DNA of 64,000 nucleotides. Source: Actinomycetota bacterium. GTDB lineage: Bacteria > Actinomycetota > Coriobacteriia > Anaerosomatales > Anaerosomataceae. Within the stretch, counting starts at the first letter, position 1, and each line of letters begins with the position of its first letter. Positions 26,037 through 35,027 of the stretch are shown here, piece by piece. The DNA is taken from positions 179,272 to 243,271 of the forward strand of contig RCMX01000001.1 in NCBI GenBank assembly GCA_004348925.1. Reading direction: 5' to 3'. A program made the position numbers and the translations under genes. Under the pieces are notes generated by a model. It was not told the DNA's origin, made no database searches, and saw only the letters and a list, made by a program, of their open reading frames with translations.

Positions 26037-28355
26037 TTGAGGAACCGTTGGCTATCGTGTGTCGTCGCGCTCGGCGTTATTGCGGTGTTCGCGATTCCCG
26101 CGAGCGCGCCGGCGTTCATGGCCGACTTCTTCGACGGCAGCGCCTCCGGGAACGCTGTGTACGAGGAGATGGCCATACGCCCCGAAGCCCTCTATGACAG
26201 CACGACCGGCAAGACGATCGTGGCGTACCAGGGCTTCGGCATGAATCCGTACGTCGCGGCGTACGACCAGGCGACGGGCGAGTGGGAGGGGCCGTATCAG
26301 GCCGGCGCCAATCCACTAGATGATGACGCGCACGGAGGTCCGTCGCTGGTGGTGGATGCCGAGGGGTACGTCCACGTCTTCTACGGCGCGCACGGCCGCT
26401 CGCTGCTGCACTCCAGAAGCGTGCGACCTCACGACATATCGGAGTGGAGCGAGCTTGGGCCGGTACGTGCCGAGTGGCGCTCGGGCGAGACGACCGTGAC
26501 AGGCATCATCCCGGCGACGTACCCGCAACCGTTCTTCGACGCCCGCAGCGGGAAGCTCCGGTTGTTCTATCGCAGCTCGGCGAATGGCTACTGGTACAGC
26601 ATCACCTCCACTGGCGGCGCGGGCGTCTGGGCCGAACAAACGACCGTCTTGCAGGGGGATTCGAAGTCGGAGTGGTACTACGCGAACTTCTCGCAGGCGC
26701 CGGATGGAGACATCCTCGGCGCGTTCCTGATTCGCGACTTCGCCGAGGCGCCGACATCGAGCGACTACTTCATCCGCCGCAACGCCTACTACATGCGCGA
26801 AGATGCCGACTCGGGAGTGTGGATGACGGCGACCGGGGAATCGGTTCCCGCGACGATGACCCGCGAGGCTGTCGACGCCTCCTGCACCGTCTACAACTCC
26901 GGCACCGAGTACCTCAACCAGATCGTGGTGCGGGACTCCCCGGACGGGCCGTGCGTCCTGTTCGTGAGCGGCTCGCACGAACCCACGTCCACGTATACAT
27001 GGCACTTCACCAGGTGGTCCTCCCCGGAGAGCACATGGACGGTGCCGACCGATATCGTCGACACAGATCACTTCTTCGATGCCGGAACGTTCCAGGTGCT
27101 GCCTGACGGGACCATCGAGGCGTTCCTCGTGACAGGTGGGACACCAGACGAGTCGGCGACCCTCGCCGACGCCAGGCTTGCTGCGCGAGGCGGTGATGTC
27201 GTCCGTTTCACCTCCGAGGACGGCGGCGCGACTTTCGAGCGCCGCCAGACCCTCAAGTCATCGCCGGGCCCCTGGGCCCGCTATAACGATCCGCAGATGG
27301 TCGACGGGTACGACGGTGGACCGCGGGTGTTCTTCTCGGAGTGGAACAACGACTTCGCGAACTACGTGCACAAGGTGTATCTCTGGGGCGATGAGGGATT
27401 CGCCGACCGGGAGTTCACACCGCAGTCGAAGCGACTTGCGGGGACGAACCGGGTCAGCACGGCTGTTGCGGTTTCTGCGCAGACGTTTGCCTCGGGTGCC
27501 GAAACCGTGATCATCGCATCCAAGTCGAACTATCCAGACGCGCTCTGCGGCGCTCCGCTCGCATACTCGCTGCGGGCGCCGGTGCTACTCACGGACTCAC
27601 GTTCGCTCGATGCGAGTGCCGCCGAGGAGATCAGGAGGCTCGGAGCCTCGAAGGCGATCGTGCTCGGCGGGGCATCCGCGATCTCGACCGGTGTGGCGTC
27701 GGAGGTCGCTCGCACCCTTGCGCGCCCCGCAAGCGTGAAGCGCCTTGGCGGCAGCAATCGCTATGAGACGTCGGTGCTCATCCAGCGGGAACTCGCGGCG
27801 ACCCGCGGCAAGCCGGAGCGGGTCGTGATCGCCTCGGGCGCGGATTTCCCCGACGCGCTCGCGATCTCGCCATTGGCGTCCCGGAAGAACATGCCGATCC
27901 TGCTGACCGACCCCTCGAAGCTCGTGACCGTGACAGCCGACGCCATCGCCGCGAGTGGCGCCACCGGCGCGATCATCGTCGGAGGTGAAGCGGCAGTGAG
28001 CGAGGCCGTCAAGGAGTCGGTCACGCGGATCACCCCGTGGTTCGCGCGCCTCGGTGGAGACGATCGGTGGCAGACCGCTCGCATCATCGATGAGTACTCC
28101 CTGTCGCAGGGGATGTCCCTCGAGCGATTCGTGGTGTGCACGGGCGAGAACTTCCCCGACGCGCTTGCGGGGGGCGTGCTGGCCGCCCGCATGAACGGCC
28201 CCCTCCTGCTCACGCAGCGCGATCGGCTCGCGCCGGCAACAGCCGGATTGCTCGTTCCGAGACCCGACACACTGTGGTGGTATGTCCTTGGCGCGGATGC
28301 GGCCGTCTCACCCGACGTCGCCAACGAGATCGCGGCCCGGTTGTTCGAAGAATGA
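26037..28355 (+). CDS. Secreted surface protein with three cell wall-binding type 2 repeats
   Basis: A 772-residue exported protein. The signal peptide covers residues 1-30 (SCVVALGVIAVFAIPASAPA). Residues 40-460 form a beta-rich region with Asp-box-like turns (APDGDILGAF, EDGGATFERR), suggesting a sialidase-like propeller. Residues 462-770 hold three CWB2 repeats opening at LAGTNRVSTAVAVS, LGGSNRYETSVLIQ and LGGDDRWQTARIID, each with a PDALxxxPLA-type core and an IVLGG or similar turn. CWB2 repeats attach proteins to anionic wall polymers in Gram-positives. The start is TTG after GAGGAG. The enzymatic activity of the N-terminal region, if any, is unknown. Confidence 0.88.
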   Translation: MRNRWLSCVVALGVIAVFAIPASAPAFMADFFDGSASGNAVYEEMAIRPEALYDSTTGKTIVAYQGFGMNPYVAAYDQATGEWEGPYQAGANPLDDDAHGGPSLVVDAEGYVHVFYGAHGRSLLHSRSVRPHDISEWSELGPVRAEWRSGETTVTGIIPATYPQPFFDARSGKLRLFYRSSANGYWYSITSTGGAGVWAEQTTVLQGDSKSEWYYANFSQAPDGDILGAFLIRDFAEAPTSSDYFIRRNAYYMREDADSGVWMTATGESVPATMTREAVDASCTVYNSGTEYLNQIVVRDSPDGPCVLFVSGSHEPTSTYTWHFTRWSSPESTWTVPTDIVDTDHFFDAGTFQVLPDGTIEAFLVTGGTPDESATLADARLAARGGDVVRFTSEDGGATFERRQTLKSSPGPWARYNDPQMVDGYDGGPRVFFSEWNNDFANYVHKVYLWGDEGFADREFTPQSKRLAGTNRVSTAVAVSAQTFASGAETVIIASKSNYPDALCGAPLAYSLRAPVLLTDSRSLDASAAEEIRRLGASKAIVLGGASAISTGVASEVARTLARPASVKRLGGSNRYETSVLIQRELAATRGKPERVVIASGADFPDALAISPLASRKNMPILLTDPSKLVTVTADAIAASGATGAIIVGGEAAVSEAVKESVTRITPWFARLGGDDRWQTARIIDEYSLSQGMSLERFVVCTGENFPDALAGGVLAARMNGPLLLTQRDRLAPATAGLLVPRPDTLWWYVLGADAAVSPDVANEIAARLFEE

Positions 28356-28364
28356 CGGCCCACG

Positions 28365-28380
28365 CTTGACCTCGGTCAAG
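28365..28380 (+). promoter_or_regulatory. Perfect 7-bp palindrome overlapping a -35-like TTGACC
   Basis: CTTGACC-TC-GGTCAAG lies 10 nt after the CWB2 gene and 61 nt before the next start. The left arm contains TTGACC (28366-28371), a good -35; only a weak -10 (TCATGT, 28389-28394) sits 17 nt on. A dyad overlapping or adjoining the -35 is typical of operators, including MerR-type sites, but the regulator is unknown. Confidence 0.4.
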
Positions 28381-28441
28381 TCCCCGTGTCATGTGCAGGT
28401 GAGATGATGGCTCCCGAACAGGCAGCTGCCGAGGAGACCAT

Positions 28442-29065
28442 ATGGATGCCGATACGCATAAGCTGAGATTCCGTGACTCGTATGCGCTGCTCTACGCCCT
28501 CACGCTACTCATCTTCATCCCTGCCATCATCGGTCTGGGCACGCAGCCGTACTACTCCTACACTCCGGCGTATCTCGCCTTCATGGTGGCGCCGCCACTC
28601 GCCGCGATGCTCATCCTTGTCTTCACCCATCAGCGGTCGGCGACACCCCTTCGCACTGCTGGGAAGGCTGTGCTGTTCGGCGTGGTCAGCATGATCGGCG
28701 GTGGCGCACTGTTCCTCACGTCAAGCTTCTTCCTGGCGTTTCTCGGCCCTGCGTTCGAGTCGCACACGTTCGGACCGTTGCAGATCGGTGTGGGCGTGAT
28801 CATGCTCGGGTTCGCGACACCGCTCGTTTTGTCCGCGATCAGCAGAGTACGGACGCTTCGTCCCGGTGCGCTTGTCGAGGCAGTCGCCCTGATCGTCGCA
28901 CTCGTCGCGTTTGCCTGGATCGGGTGGGTCATCCTCACACAGCAGGGCACGCTCCAGCAGGTGCTTCGCAAGGACCAGGTGTCGTACCTTGTCGGCGGCG
29001 TTCTGTGGTACATACCTGCGTACGCTCTCGTCGGCTCGATCATCCGCTCGATCGGGGTGCTCTGA
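28442..29065 (+). CDS. Six-helix integral membrane protein of unknown function
   Basis: A 207-residue hydrophobic protein with about six membrane helices: near residues 17-33, 43-66, 79-104, 112-133, 140-163 and 175-200. Short charged loops separate them. No catalytic or transport motif is recognised. ATG 28442 follows GAGGAGACC. It stands alone between the CWB2 gene and the TrpR-like gene, behind a palindromic site. It is not assigned to any family here. Confidence 0.75.
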   Translation: MDADTHKLRFRDSYALLYALTLLIFIPAIIGLGTQPYYSYTPAYLAFMVAPPLAAMLILVFTHQRSATPLRTAGKAVLFGVVSMIGGGALFLTSSFFLAFLGPAFESHTFGPLQIGVGVIMLGFATPLVLSAISRVRTLRPGALVEAVALIVALVAFAWIGWVILTQQGTLQQVLRKDQVSYLVGGVLWYIPAYALVGSIIRSIGVL

Positions 29066-29155
29066 GGCGTTCCGCGCGATGCGTCTGCGGCCCGCGCCGC
29101 CTATCGGAAAGCTCCATCCGCTCGGCTGCATAGAGCCCAGCATCTCGTCGTCGAG

Positions 29156-29164
29156 TGGTAGGAT
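29156..29164 (+). promoter_or_regulatory. Extended -10 motif upstream of the TrpR-like gene and dnaE
   Basis: TGGTAGGAT is an extended -10 (TG-N-TAGGAT), 48 nt before the ATG at 29212. It matches the motif before leuD at 14641-14649. No -35 is apparent. Confidence 0.4.
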
Positions 29165-29211
29165 TGGCACATCATCTTGTGTGTCCGCGACGATCCGGGG
29201 AGCAGCTGCTC

Positions 29212-29523
29212 ATGTCTTCCGACCGCCTCCGTACGCCCGAAGTAGAGGCCCTCTTGCGCGCGCTCCTCACGCTCGAGAACGATGATGATGCGTATGCGTT
29301 CTTGCAGGATCTGTGCACGATCCGTGAGATCCAGGATATGGCCCAGCGGTACGCGGTCGCCCGGATGCTCGACGCTGGCGAACACTACACCAGGATCCAG
29401 GAGGCGACCGGAGCGTCCACCACGACGATCAGCCGTGTCAGCCGCTGTCTCAACTACGGCGCCGAGGGCTATCGCCGCGTACTCGATCGCGCGGCTGACG
29501 GTTCCGCGAAGGCGGGCGAGTAG
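29212..29523 (+). CDS. TrpR-like DNA-binding protein, YerC/YecD family
   Basis: A 103-residue all-helical protein related to the Trp repressor. The DNA-binding segment MLDAGEHYTRIQEATGASTTTISRVSRCL is a helix-turn-helix in the TrpR position, preceded by LCTIREIQDMAQRYAVARML. This is the YerC/YecD branch; its ligand and targets are not established, and tryptophan sensing cannot be assumed. ATG 29212 follows GGGGAG. The gene ends 5 nt before dnaE, so the pair is one transcript, an odd association for a small regulator. The trp operon further along carries an inverted repeat at its promoter, but no link can be shown. Confidence 0.85.
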   Translation: MSSDRLRTPEVEALLRALLTLENDDDAYAFLQDLCTIREIQDMAQRYAVARMLDAGEHYTRIQEATGASTTTISRVSRCLNYGAEGYRRVLDRAADGSAKAGE

Positions 29524-29528
29524 CCTTC

Positions 29529-32500
29529 ATGTCGCGGTTCGTCCACCTGCACACCCACTCGGAGTATTCGCTGCTCGACGGCCACGCCAAGATCGAGGGG
29601 TTGCTCGATCGGGCGGCTGAGCTCGACATGCCCGCGCTTGCGCTCACCGATCACGGCGTGATGTTCGGAGCCGTCGAGTTCTACAAGGCGGCCACCCATG
29701 GCAACCCGAAGACCGGCCGAGAGCCGATCAAACCGGTCATCGGCTGCGAGATCTACTTCACGCCGGACTCGCGCAAGAAGCGTGACGGCAAGCCGCGTCT
29801 CAATCACCTCCTCTTGCTCGCACGAAACGACACCGGTTACCGGAACCTCATGGCGATGGTCTCCGAGGCGTGGACGACCGGCTACTACTACAAGCCGCAG
29901 GTGGACGAGGAGCTCCTCAGGCAATACTCCGAAGGCCTCATCGCCACCTCAGCGTGCATGAGCGGCATCGTCAGTAAGTCCTTCGAGCACCGCCAGCCGG
30001 AGGAAGCGCGCCGGTGGGCGGAGACGTATGCCTCGATCTTCGGCGATGGGAACTTCTACCTGGAGATCCAGGAGCAGGGCATCGTCGCGGACAACGGGGT
30101 GTCGCAAAAGGAGCTCAATCGCGAGATCGTCGGTCTGGCGAACGAGCTTGGCCTGCCGATCGTCGCCACCAACGACATCCACTACGTAAAGGCCGCGCAT
30201 GCCGAGGCGCAAGACATGCTGGTGTGCATCCAGACCGGCAAGACGGTCGATGATGAAAGCCGCATGAAGTTCTCCTCGGATCAGTTCTTCATGAAGTCAG
30301 CCGAGGAGATGGAAAGCGCGCTGCCGGAGTACCCGCACGCGTTCGCAAGCACGCTCGAGATCGCGGAGCGCTGCGACGTGCACCTCGAGTTTGGCAAGAT
30401 CATCCTGCCCGTCTTCGAGGTGCCGAAAGGCTTCTCGGAAGACGAGTACCTTCGCGAGGAGTGCATCGAGGGTCTCAAGAAACGCTACGGCGACCCGATT
30501 CCCGACGAGCCGATGCAGCGTCTCACCGACGAGCTCAAGGTCATCACCGACAAGGGTCTCTCGGCGTACTTCCTCATCGTGGCGGACTTCGTCAAGTGGG
30601 CGAAGGGCAACGACATCGGTGTCGGTCCCGGCCGAGGAAGCGCCGCCGGATCCATCATCAGCTACGCACTCGGGATCACGAGTCTCGACCCGATCGAGCA
30701 CGGATTGCTCTTCGAACGCTTCCTGAACCCCGAGCGTACTGAGATGCCCGACATCGATATCGACTTCGACGACGAACGTCGGAGCGAGGTTATCGACTAC
30801 GTGAAGGACAAGTACGGCGAGGACAAAGTCGCGCAGGTCGTTACGTACTCCACGATGAAGGCGCGCGCCGCCGTGCGCGACGCCGGGCGCGTGCTCGGCT
30901 ACCCGTTCGGCGTGCCCGACAAGATCGCCAAGCAGATCCAGGAAGGCCCCGACGCCACGATCGAGGGCTCGCTCGCGACCAACCCGGATCTCAAGGCCGA
31001 CTACGATGCAGGCGGCGACACGAAGCGCGTCATCGACGCAGCGCGCTCGCTTGAAGGCACGGCTCGCGGCGAGGGCATCCACGCGGCCGCTGTCGTTATC
31101 TGCCGTGACCCGCTCTCGTGCTACACCCCGGTGAAGCTCGACACCAAGGGCGGCGCGATCATCACGCAGTACGAGGGCAACGTCATCGCGGACCTCGGCC
31201 TGCTCAAGATGGACTTCCTCGGCTTGCGTACGCTTACTGTGCTCGCCAAGGCCGTGAAGGCGATCAAGGAGAATCACGGCGTCGAGATCGACCTCGAGAC
31301 GCTCCCGATGGACGACAAGCCCACGTTTGAGCTGCTGCAGCGCGCGGATACCGACGGCGTGTTCCAGGTGGAATCACCCGGCATGAAGCGCGTGCTCAAG
31401 GACCTCAAGCCCACGGTGTTCGCCGACATCGTCGCCGTTGTGGCGCTCTACCGCCCGGGCCCGATGGACTCGATCCCGGACTTCATCGCTCGCAAGCATG
31501 GGCGCAAGGCGATCTCGTACTACGACAACCGCATCAAGTACATCCTTGAAGAGACGTACGGCGCCATCGTCTACCAGGAACAGGCGATGCGCATCACGAT
31601 GGAGATGGGCGGCTTCTCGGCGGCGAAAGCCGACAAGTTGCGCAAGGGTATGGGCAAGAAGATCCAGGCGATCGTCGACGGTCTCAAGCCCGAGTTCATC
31701 AAGGGTGCCGCCGAGCGCGGCTACGACCCCAAGATCGCCGAGAAGGTCTGGTCCGACATCGAGGCGTTCGCGCAGTACGCGTTCAACAAGAGCCACGCTG
31801 CGGCATACGGCCTTCTTGCATATCAGACGGCGTACCTCAAGGCGCACTATCCGCTCGAGTACATGGCCGCGAACCTCACGAGCTATACCGGGAAGTCCGA
31901 GACGATCGTGAAGTATGTCGCCGCGTGCAACAGCGCGGGGATCAAGGTCCTACCGCCGGATGTGAACTCCTCGGGGAAGGACTTCACGGCCGTCGAGGGC
32001 GCCATCCGCTTCGGGCTTGCCGGTATCCGCAACGTCGGCGAAGGAATCGTCGACACCATCGTCGCCGAGCGCAAAGCGGGCGGCCCGTTCACGTCGTTCC
32101 ACGATTTCTGTGCGCGGATCGATCAGAAGCTCATCAACAAGAAGACGCTCGAGGCGCTCATCAAGGCGGGGGCGTTCGATTCGACCGGCTACACCCGCAA
32201 ACAGCTGATGGAGTGCATGGACAGCGCGGTAGAAGGCGCGACCAAGCGGCAGAAGGACATCGCGAGCGGGCAGGGTTCGATCTTCGACATGTTCGAGCCC
32301 GAGGAGCATGGCATGGACGACACCATCCCGCCCGCCGATGGCGTGGAGTGGGACAAGGGCGTGAAGCTCGCGTTCGAGAAGGAGATGCTGGGCATCTACG
32401 TCACCGATCACCCGCTTTCTGACATCGCCGAGATGATCAGAGCTTCACGCACCGTCTCGCTCGGCGATGTGGAGTCGCTGCGGGACGGTACGACCGGATG

Positions 32501-32993
32501 GTTTGCCGGCATCATCACGAAGTCGGACCGGATCGCCACGAAGGCCGGCAAGCTGATGGGGACGTTCGTGCTCGAGGACCTCGAGGGGTCCATGGAGGGC
32601 GTGCTCTTCCCGCAGATGTACGACAAGTTCCGCGATCTGATCAAGGTGGACGGCGTCGTGCGCGTTCGCGCCAAGGTGGAGTCTTCGGACCGGGGCACGA
32701 AGCTTATGGTGCAAGACGTCCAGCCGCTGGGGGACAGTGGCAGGTTCGAGAAGCCACCGGTCGTGCTTGTGGTACGAACCGATGCTTCGATGCTCAGCAA
32801 CGGCAGGGGTGCGGCGTTCAAGGAGATCCTCAAGCACCACACGGGTCGCGACAAGGTTCATGTGCAGCTCGTCAGCAACGAGGGTACGAAGGTACTCGAG
32901 ATGCCGGCGGAGTTCCGGGTGGACGCGTCCTCGGCGGGGCTGCATGCGGAGCTCAAGGAGCTGCTCGGCGAGGGGTCTGTCTGGGAGCAGTAG
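29529..32993 (+). CDS. dnaE: DNA polymerase III alpha subunit
   Basis: Replicative polymerase catalytic subunit of 1154 residues. The N-terminal PHP domain begins VHLHTHSEYSLLDGHAKIEG and keeps its metal-binding histidines. The C-family polymerase core contains GPGRGSAAGSIISYALGI and the catalytic aspartates in MPDIDIDFDDERR (about residues 406-418). Later motifs include KSHAAAYGLLAYQTAYLKAHYP, helix-hairpin-helix sequence near 830-880 and an OB-fold region (about 990-1080). The length is normal for DnaE1. It lies 5 nt after the TrpR-like gene, and the his promoter begins just after its stop. Confidence 0.97.
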   Translation: MSRFVHLHTHSEYSLLDGHAKIEGLLDRAAELDMPALALTDHGVMFGAVEFYKAATHGNPKTGREPIKPVIGCEIYFTPDSRKKRDGKPRLNHLLLLARNDTGYRNLMAMVSEAWTTGYYYKPQVDEELLRQYSEGLIATSACMSGIVSKSFEHRQPEEARRWAETYASIFGDGNFYLEIQEQGIVADNGVSQKELNREIVGLANELGLPIVATNDIHYVKAAHAEAQDMLVCIQTGKTVDDESRMKFSSDQFFMKSAEEMESALPEYPHAFASTLEIAERCDVHLEFGKIILPVFEVPKGFSEDEYLREECIEGLKKRYGDPIPDEPMQRLTDELKVITDKGLSAYFLIVADFVKWAKGNDIGVGPGRGSAAGSIISYALGITSLDPIEHGLLFERFLNPERTEMPDIDIDFDDERRSEVIDYVKDKYGEDKVAQVVTYSTMKARAAVRDAGRVLGYPFGVPDKIAKQIQEGPDATIEGSLATNPDLKADYDAGGDTKRVIDAARSLEGTARGEGIHAAAVVICRDPLSCYTPVKLDTKGGAIITQYEGNVIADLGLLKMDFLGLRTLTVLAKAVKAIKENHGVEIDLETLPMDDKPTFELLQRADTDGVFQVESPGMKRVLKDLKPTVFADIVAVVALYRPGPMDSIPDFIARKHGRKAISYYDNRIKYILEETYGAIVYQEQAMRITMEMGGFSAAKADKLRKGMGKKIQAIVDGLKPEFIKGAAERGYDPKIAEKVWSDIEAFAQYAFNKSHAAAYGLLAYQTAYLKAHYPLEYMAANLTSYTGKSETIVKYVAACNSAGIKVLPPDVNSSGKDFTAVEGAIRFGLAGIRNVGEGIVDTIVAERKAGGPFTSFHDFCARIDQKLINKKTLEALIKAGAFDSTGYTRKQLMECMDSAVEGATKRQKDIASGQGSIFDMFEPEEHGMDDTIPPADGVEWDKGVKLAFEKEMLGIYVTDHPLSDIAEMIRASRTVSLGDVESLRDGTTGWFAGIITKSDRIATKAGKLMGTFVLEDLEGSMEGVLFPQMYDKFRDLIKVDGVVRVRAKVESSDRGTKLMVQDVQPLGDSGRFEKPPVVLVVRTDASMLSNGRGAAFKEILKHHTGRDKVHVQLVSNEGTKVLEMPAEFRVDASSAGLHAELKELLGEGSVWEQ

Positions 32994-32996
32994 CGC

Positions 32997-33025
32997 TTGA
33001 CGCGAGGGGGGCTCCATGCGATACT
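32997..33025 (+). promoter_or_regulatory. Promoter of the histidine operon
   Basis: TTGACG (32997-33002) and GATACT (33020-33025) are spaced by 17 nt, starting 3 nt after the dnaE stop. This predicts a leader of about 40 nt. No T-box or His-codon leader peptide is visible in the 80-nt gap, so control is probably by feedback on HisG/HisZ or by initiation. Confidence 0.6.
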
Positions 33026-33073
33026 GCGCTACGCTACCACTCCACCGTGATAAAGTACCGAGAGGTGAATGAC

Positions 33074-34342
33074 ATGCGCCCGCAGACGCCGAGGGGATTC
33101 AGGGACGTGCTCTTCCAGGAGGCAGCCGAGCGCGAGGCTGTCTCTCGTGCGATGGGTGACGTATTCGCCGCATGGGGTTACGCACCGGTGGAAACGCCCG
33201 TCGTCGAGGAGTACGCGGTGCTCGCCGCAGGCGTAGGCGCTGCTGCCGAGCGAACCGCGTTCCGACTGTTCGACCTTGATGGCAGCCTGCTGGCGCTCCG
33301 TCCCGAGATGACTGTTCCGATCGCCCGTGTGGCTGCATCACGACTGGCCGAGCAGCCGGGTCCGCACCGCGTGCGGTACGTCGCCCCGGTCTTCCGCGAG
33401 CACGCCTCGCTGCGTGGCCAGGCGCGCCAGTTCACCCAGGCGGGTATCGAGTTCGTCGGTGCAGGCGGCCCCGTGGCTGATGCCGAGGTCGTGTCGCTTG
33501 CTGTCGAGGCCCTGGAGGCAGCCGGACTCACGGCGTACACCATCGGGATCGGCACGGTCGAGGTCCTGCGCGATCTCATCGCTGCATCCGGCGCCGACGG
33601 GATCTGGGGTGGGGCGGTGATCGCAGCCGCGCACCAGCGCAACCTCGTCGAGTTGGAGCGGTTGGCCTCTGACCCGAGCGTTCGCCCGGAAGTCGCTGCC
33701 GCGCTCATGGCAGCCCCGCGAATCCGCGGCGGCCGAGAGGCGCTCGATCAGTGCCGTGATTTGCTCGTCGCGTGCGGATGCACGGACACGCTTCGTAACC
33801 TGCGTGAGACGTACCGCGTGCTGGAGGGTCTCGGCTATGCGGATCGCGTGACCGTCGACTTCGGCATCATGCGTTCGTTCGACTACTACACCGGTTTCGT
33901 GCTCGAGGCATATGCCCCGGGACTCGGGCTGCCGCTCGGCGGTGGCGGGCGCTACGATCGGCTGCTCGCAACATTCGGCGCGCCGGCACCCGCAGCCGGC
34001 TTCGCGCTCGGCGTCGAGCGCGTCATGATCGCGCTTGCCGAGCAGGGAGCGACGCCTGCCGTGTCCGGGCTCGATGCAGTCATCGGAGGACTCGATTCCG
34101 TGGCGGTCTTCTCGGCCGCGCGTGACCTGCGCGCTGCGGGATGGCGCGTGGCGCCGGCAGTCGGTCAGGACGGCATCGCACTCGTGCGGGAAGCGGAGCG
34201 CGCCGATGCGGCCGAGGCGCTCGTGGCCGACGACGGTGCGATCATCCGGCTCGACCGTGCGGGTGAGCGCGCTCTGCCGCTGGAGAAGCCACTGCCTTCG
34301 GCGCCCGGGTCGACCTGGGCGCAGAAAGGCGGTGCACGATGA
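33074..34342 (+). CDS. hisZ: ATP phosphoribosyltransferase regulatory subunit
   Basis: HisRS-like paralogue that pairs with short-form HisG and carries histidine feedback. The 422 residues start with RPQTPRGFRDVLFQEAAERE. They keep class II aminoacyl-tRNA synthetase-like segments (FRLFDLDGSLLALRPEMTVPIARVAA, VRYVAPVFREH, SFDYYTGFVLEAY and FALGVERVMIALAEQG) but have only a degenerate C-terminal region in place of the anticodon-binding domain. ATG 33074 follows AGAGGTG. It overlaps hisG by 4 nt, and that hisG is the short form that requires HisZ, which decides between hisZ and hisS. Confidence 0.92.
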   Translation: MRPQTPRGFRDVLFQEAAEREAVSRAMGDVFAAWGYAPVETPVVEEYAVLAAGVGAAAERTAFRLFDLDGSLLALRPEMTVPIARVAASRLAEQPGPHRVRYVAPVFREHASLRGQARQFTQAGIEFVGAGGPVADAEVVSLAVEALEAAGLTAYTIGIGTVEVLRDLIAASGADGIWGGAVIAAAHQRNLVELERLASDPSVRPEVAAALMAAPRIRGGREALDQCRDLLVACGCTDTLRNLRETYRVLEGLGYADRVTVDFGIMRSFDYYTGFVLEAYAPGLGLPLGGGGRYDRLLATFGAPAPAAGFALGVERVMIALAEQGATPAVSGLDAVIGGLDSVAVFSAARDLRAAGWRVAPAVGQDGIALVREAERADAAEALVADDGAIIRLDRAGERALPLEKPLPSAPGSTWAQKGGAR

Positions 34343-35010
34343 TCGTCCGCATGCCATCCGAGGCGTCCCGGCCGCTCCGCATCGCCGTTCCCAAAGGAGC
34401 GCTGTTCGCGGACTCCGTGCGCGCGCTCGAGCTCGCAGGTATCGACGTCACCGGCCTCGCGGATCCCGGCCGTCACCTGATTGTTCGCTCCTCAGACGCC
34501 GAGTTCATCATCGCGAAGCCCACCGACGTGCCCATCTACGTCGCCTATGGCGGCGTTGACGTGGCGATTTCCGGCAAGGACGTGCTCGTCGAGGCCGATC
34601 TTGACGTCGTCGAGATGGTGGACCTCTGCTTCGGCGGATGCCGATTCGTGGTCGCGGAACCCGAGGACGCCCCGCGCAGCATCGATGAGCTCTACCGTCA
34701 CCTTGGCGTGATCCGCGTCGCCACCAAGTATCCGCGCATCGCCGAGGCGCACTTCGCCGCTCGCGGCGTGCAGGTGGAGATCGTCAAGCTGCATGGGAAC
34801 ATAGAGTTGGCTCCGCTCATCGGGCTTGCGGATCGCATCGTTGACATCACGGCAACCGGTCGAACGCTTGCTGAGAACAATCTGCGTATCGTGGAAGAGG
34901 TGCTCGCGTCGACGGCGCGGTTCGTGGCGAACCCGGTGAGTCTCAAGACCGAACCGGAGCGCGTACGAGACCTCGCGGACAGGCTTGCGGCCGTCGTGCC
35001 GCTGCCATAG
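34339..35010 (+). CDS. hisG: ATP phosphoribosyltransferase, short form
   Basis: First enzyme of histidine synthesis (ATP plus PRPP to phosphoribosyl-ATP). At 223 residues it has the two periplasmic-binding-like lobes (IAVPKGALFADSVRALELAGI; AEFIIAKPTDVPIYVAYGGVDVAISGKDVL). It also has VDITATGRTLAENNLRIVEEV, but it lacks the C-terminal ACT-like regulatory domain of long HisG. It therefore needs HisZ, encoded just upstream with an ATGA overlap. The start is fixed by that overlap. Confidence 0.95.
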   Translation: MIVRMPSEASRPLRIAVPKGALFADSVRALELAGIDVTGLADPGRHLIVRSSDAEFIIAKPTDVPIYVAYGGVDVAISGKDVLVEADLDVVEMVDLCFGGCRFVVAEPEDAPRSIDELYRHLGVIRVATKYPRIAEAHFAARGVQVEIVKLHGNIELAPLIGLADRIVDITATGRTLAENNLRIVEEVLASTARFVANPVSLKTEPERVRDLADRLAAVVPLP

Positions 35011-35027
35011 GAAGGGGAGACCACGAC

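Noticed and set aside
33074-34342. Histidyl-tRNA synthetase (hisS)
   Set aside because: The anticodon-binding domain is degenerate and the gene is coupled to short-form hisG, which needs HisZ.
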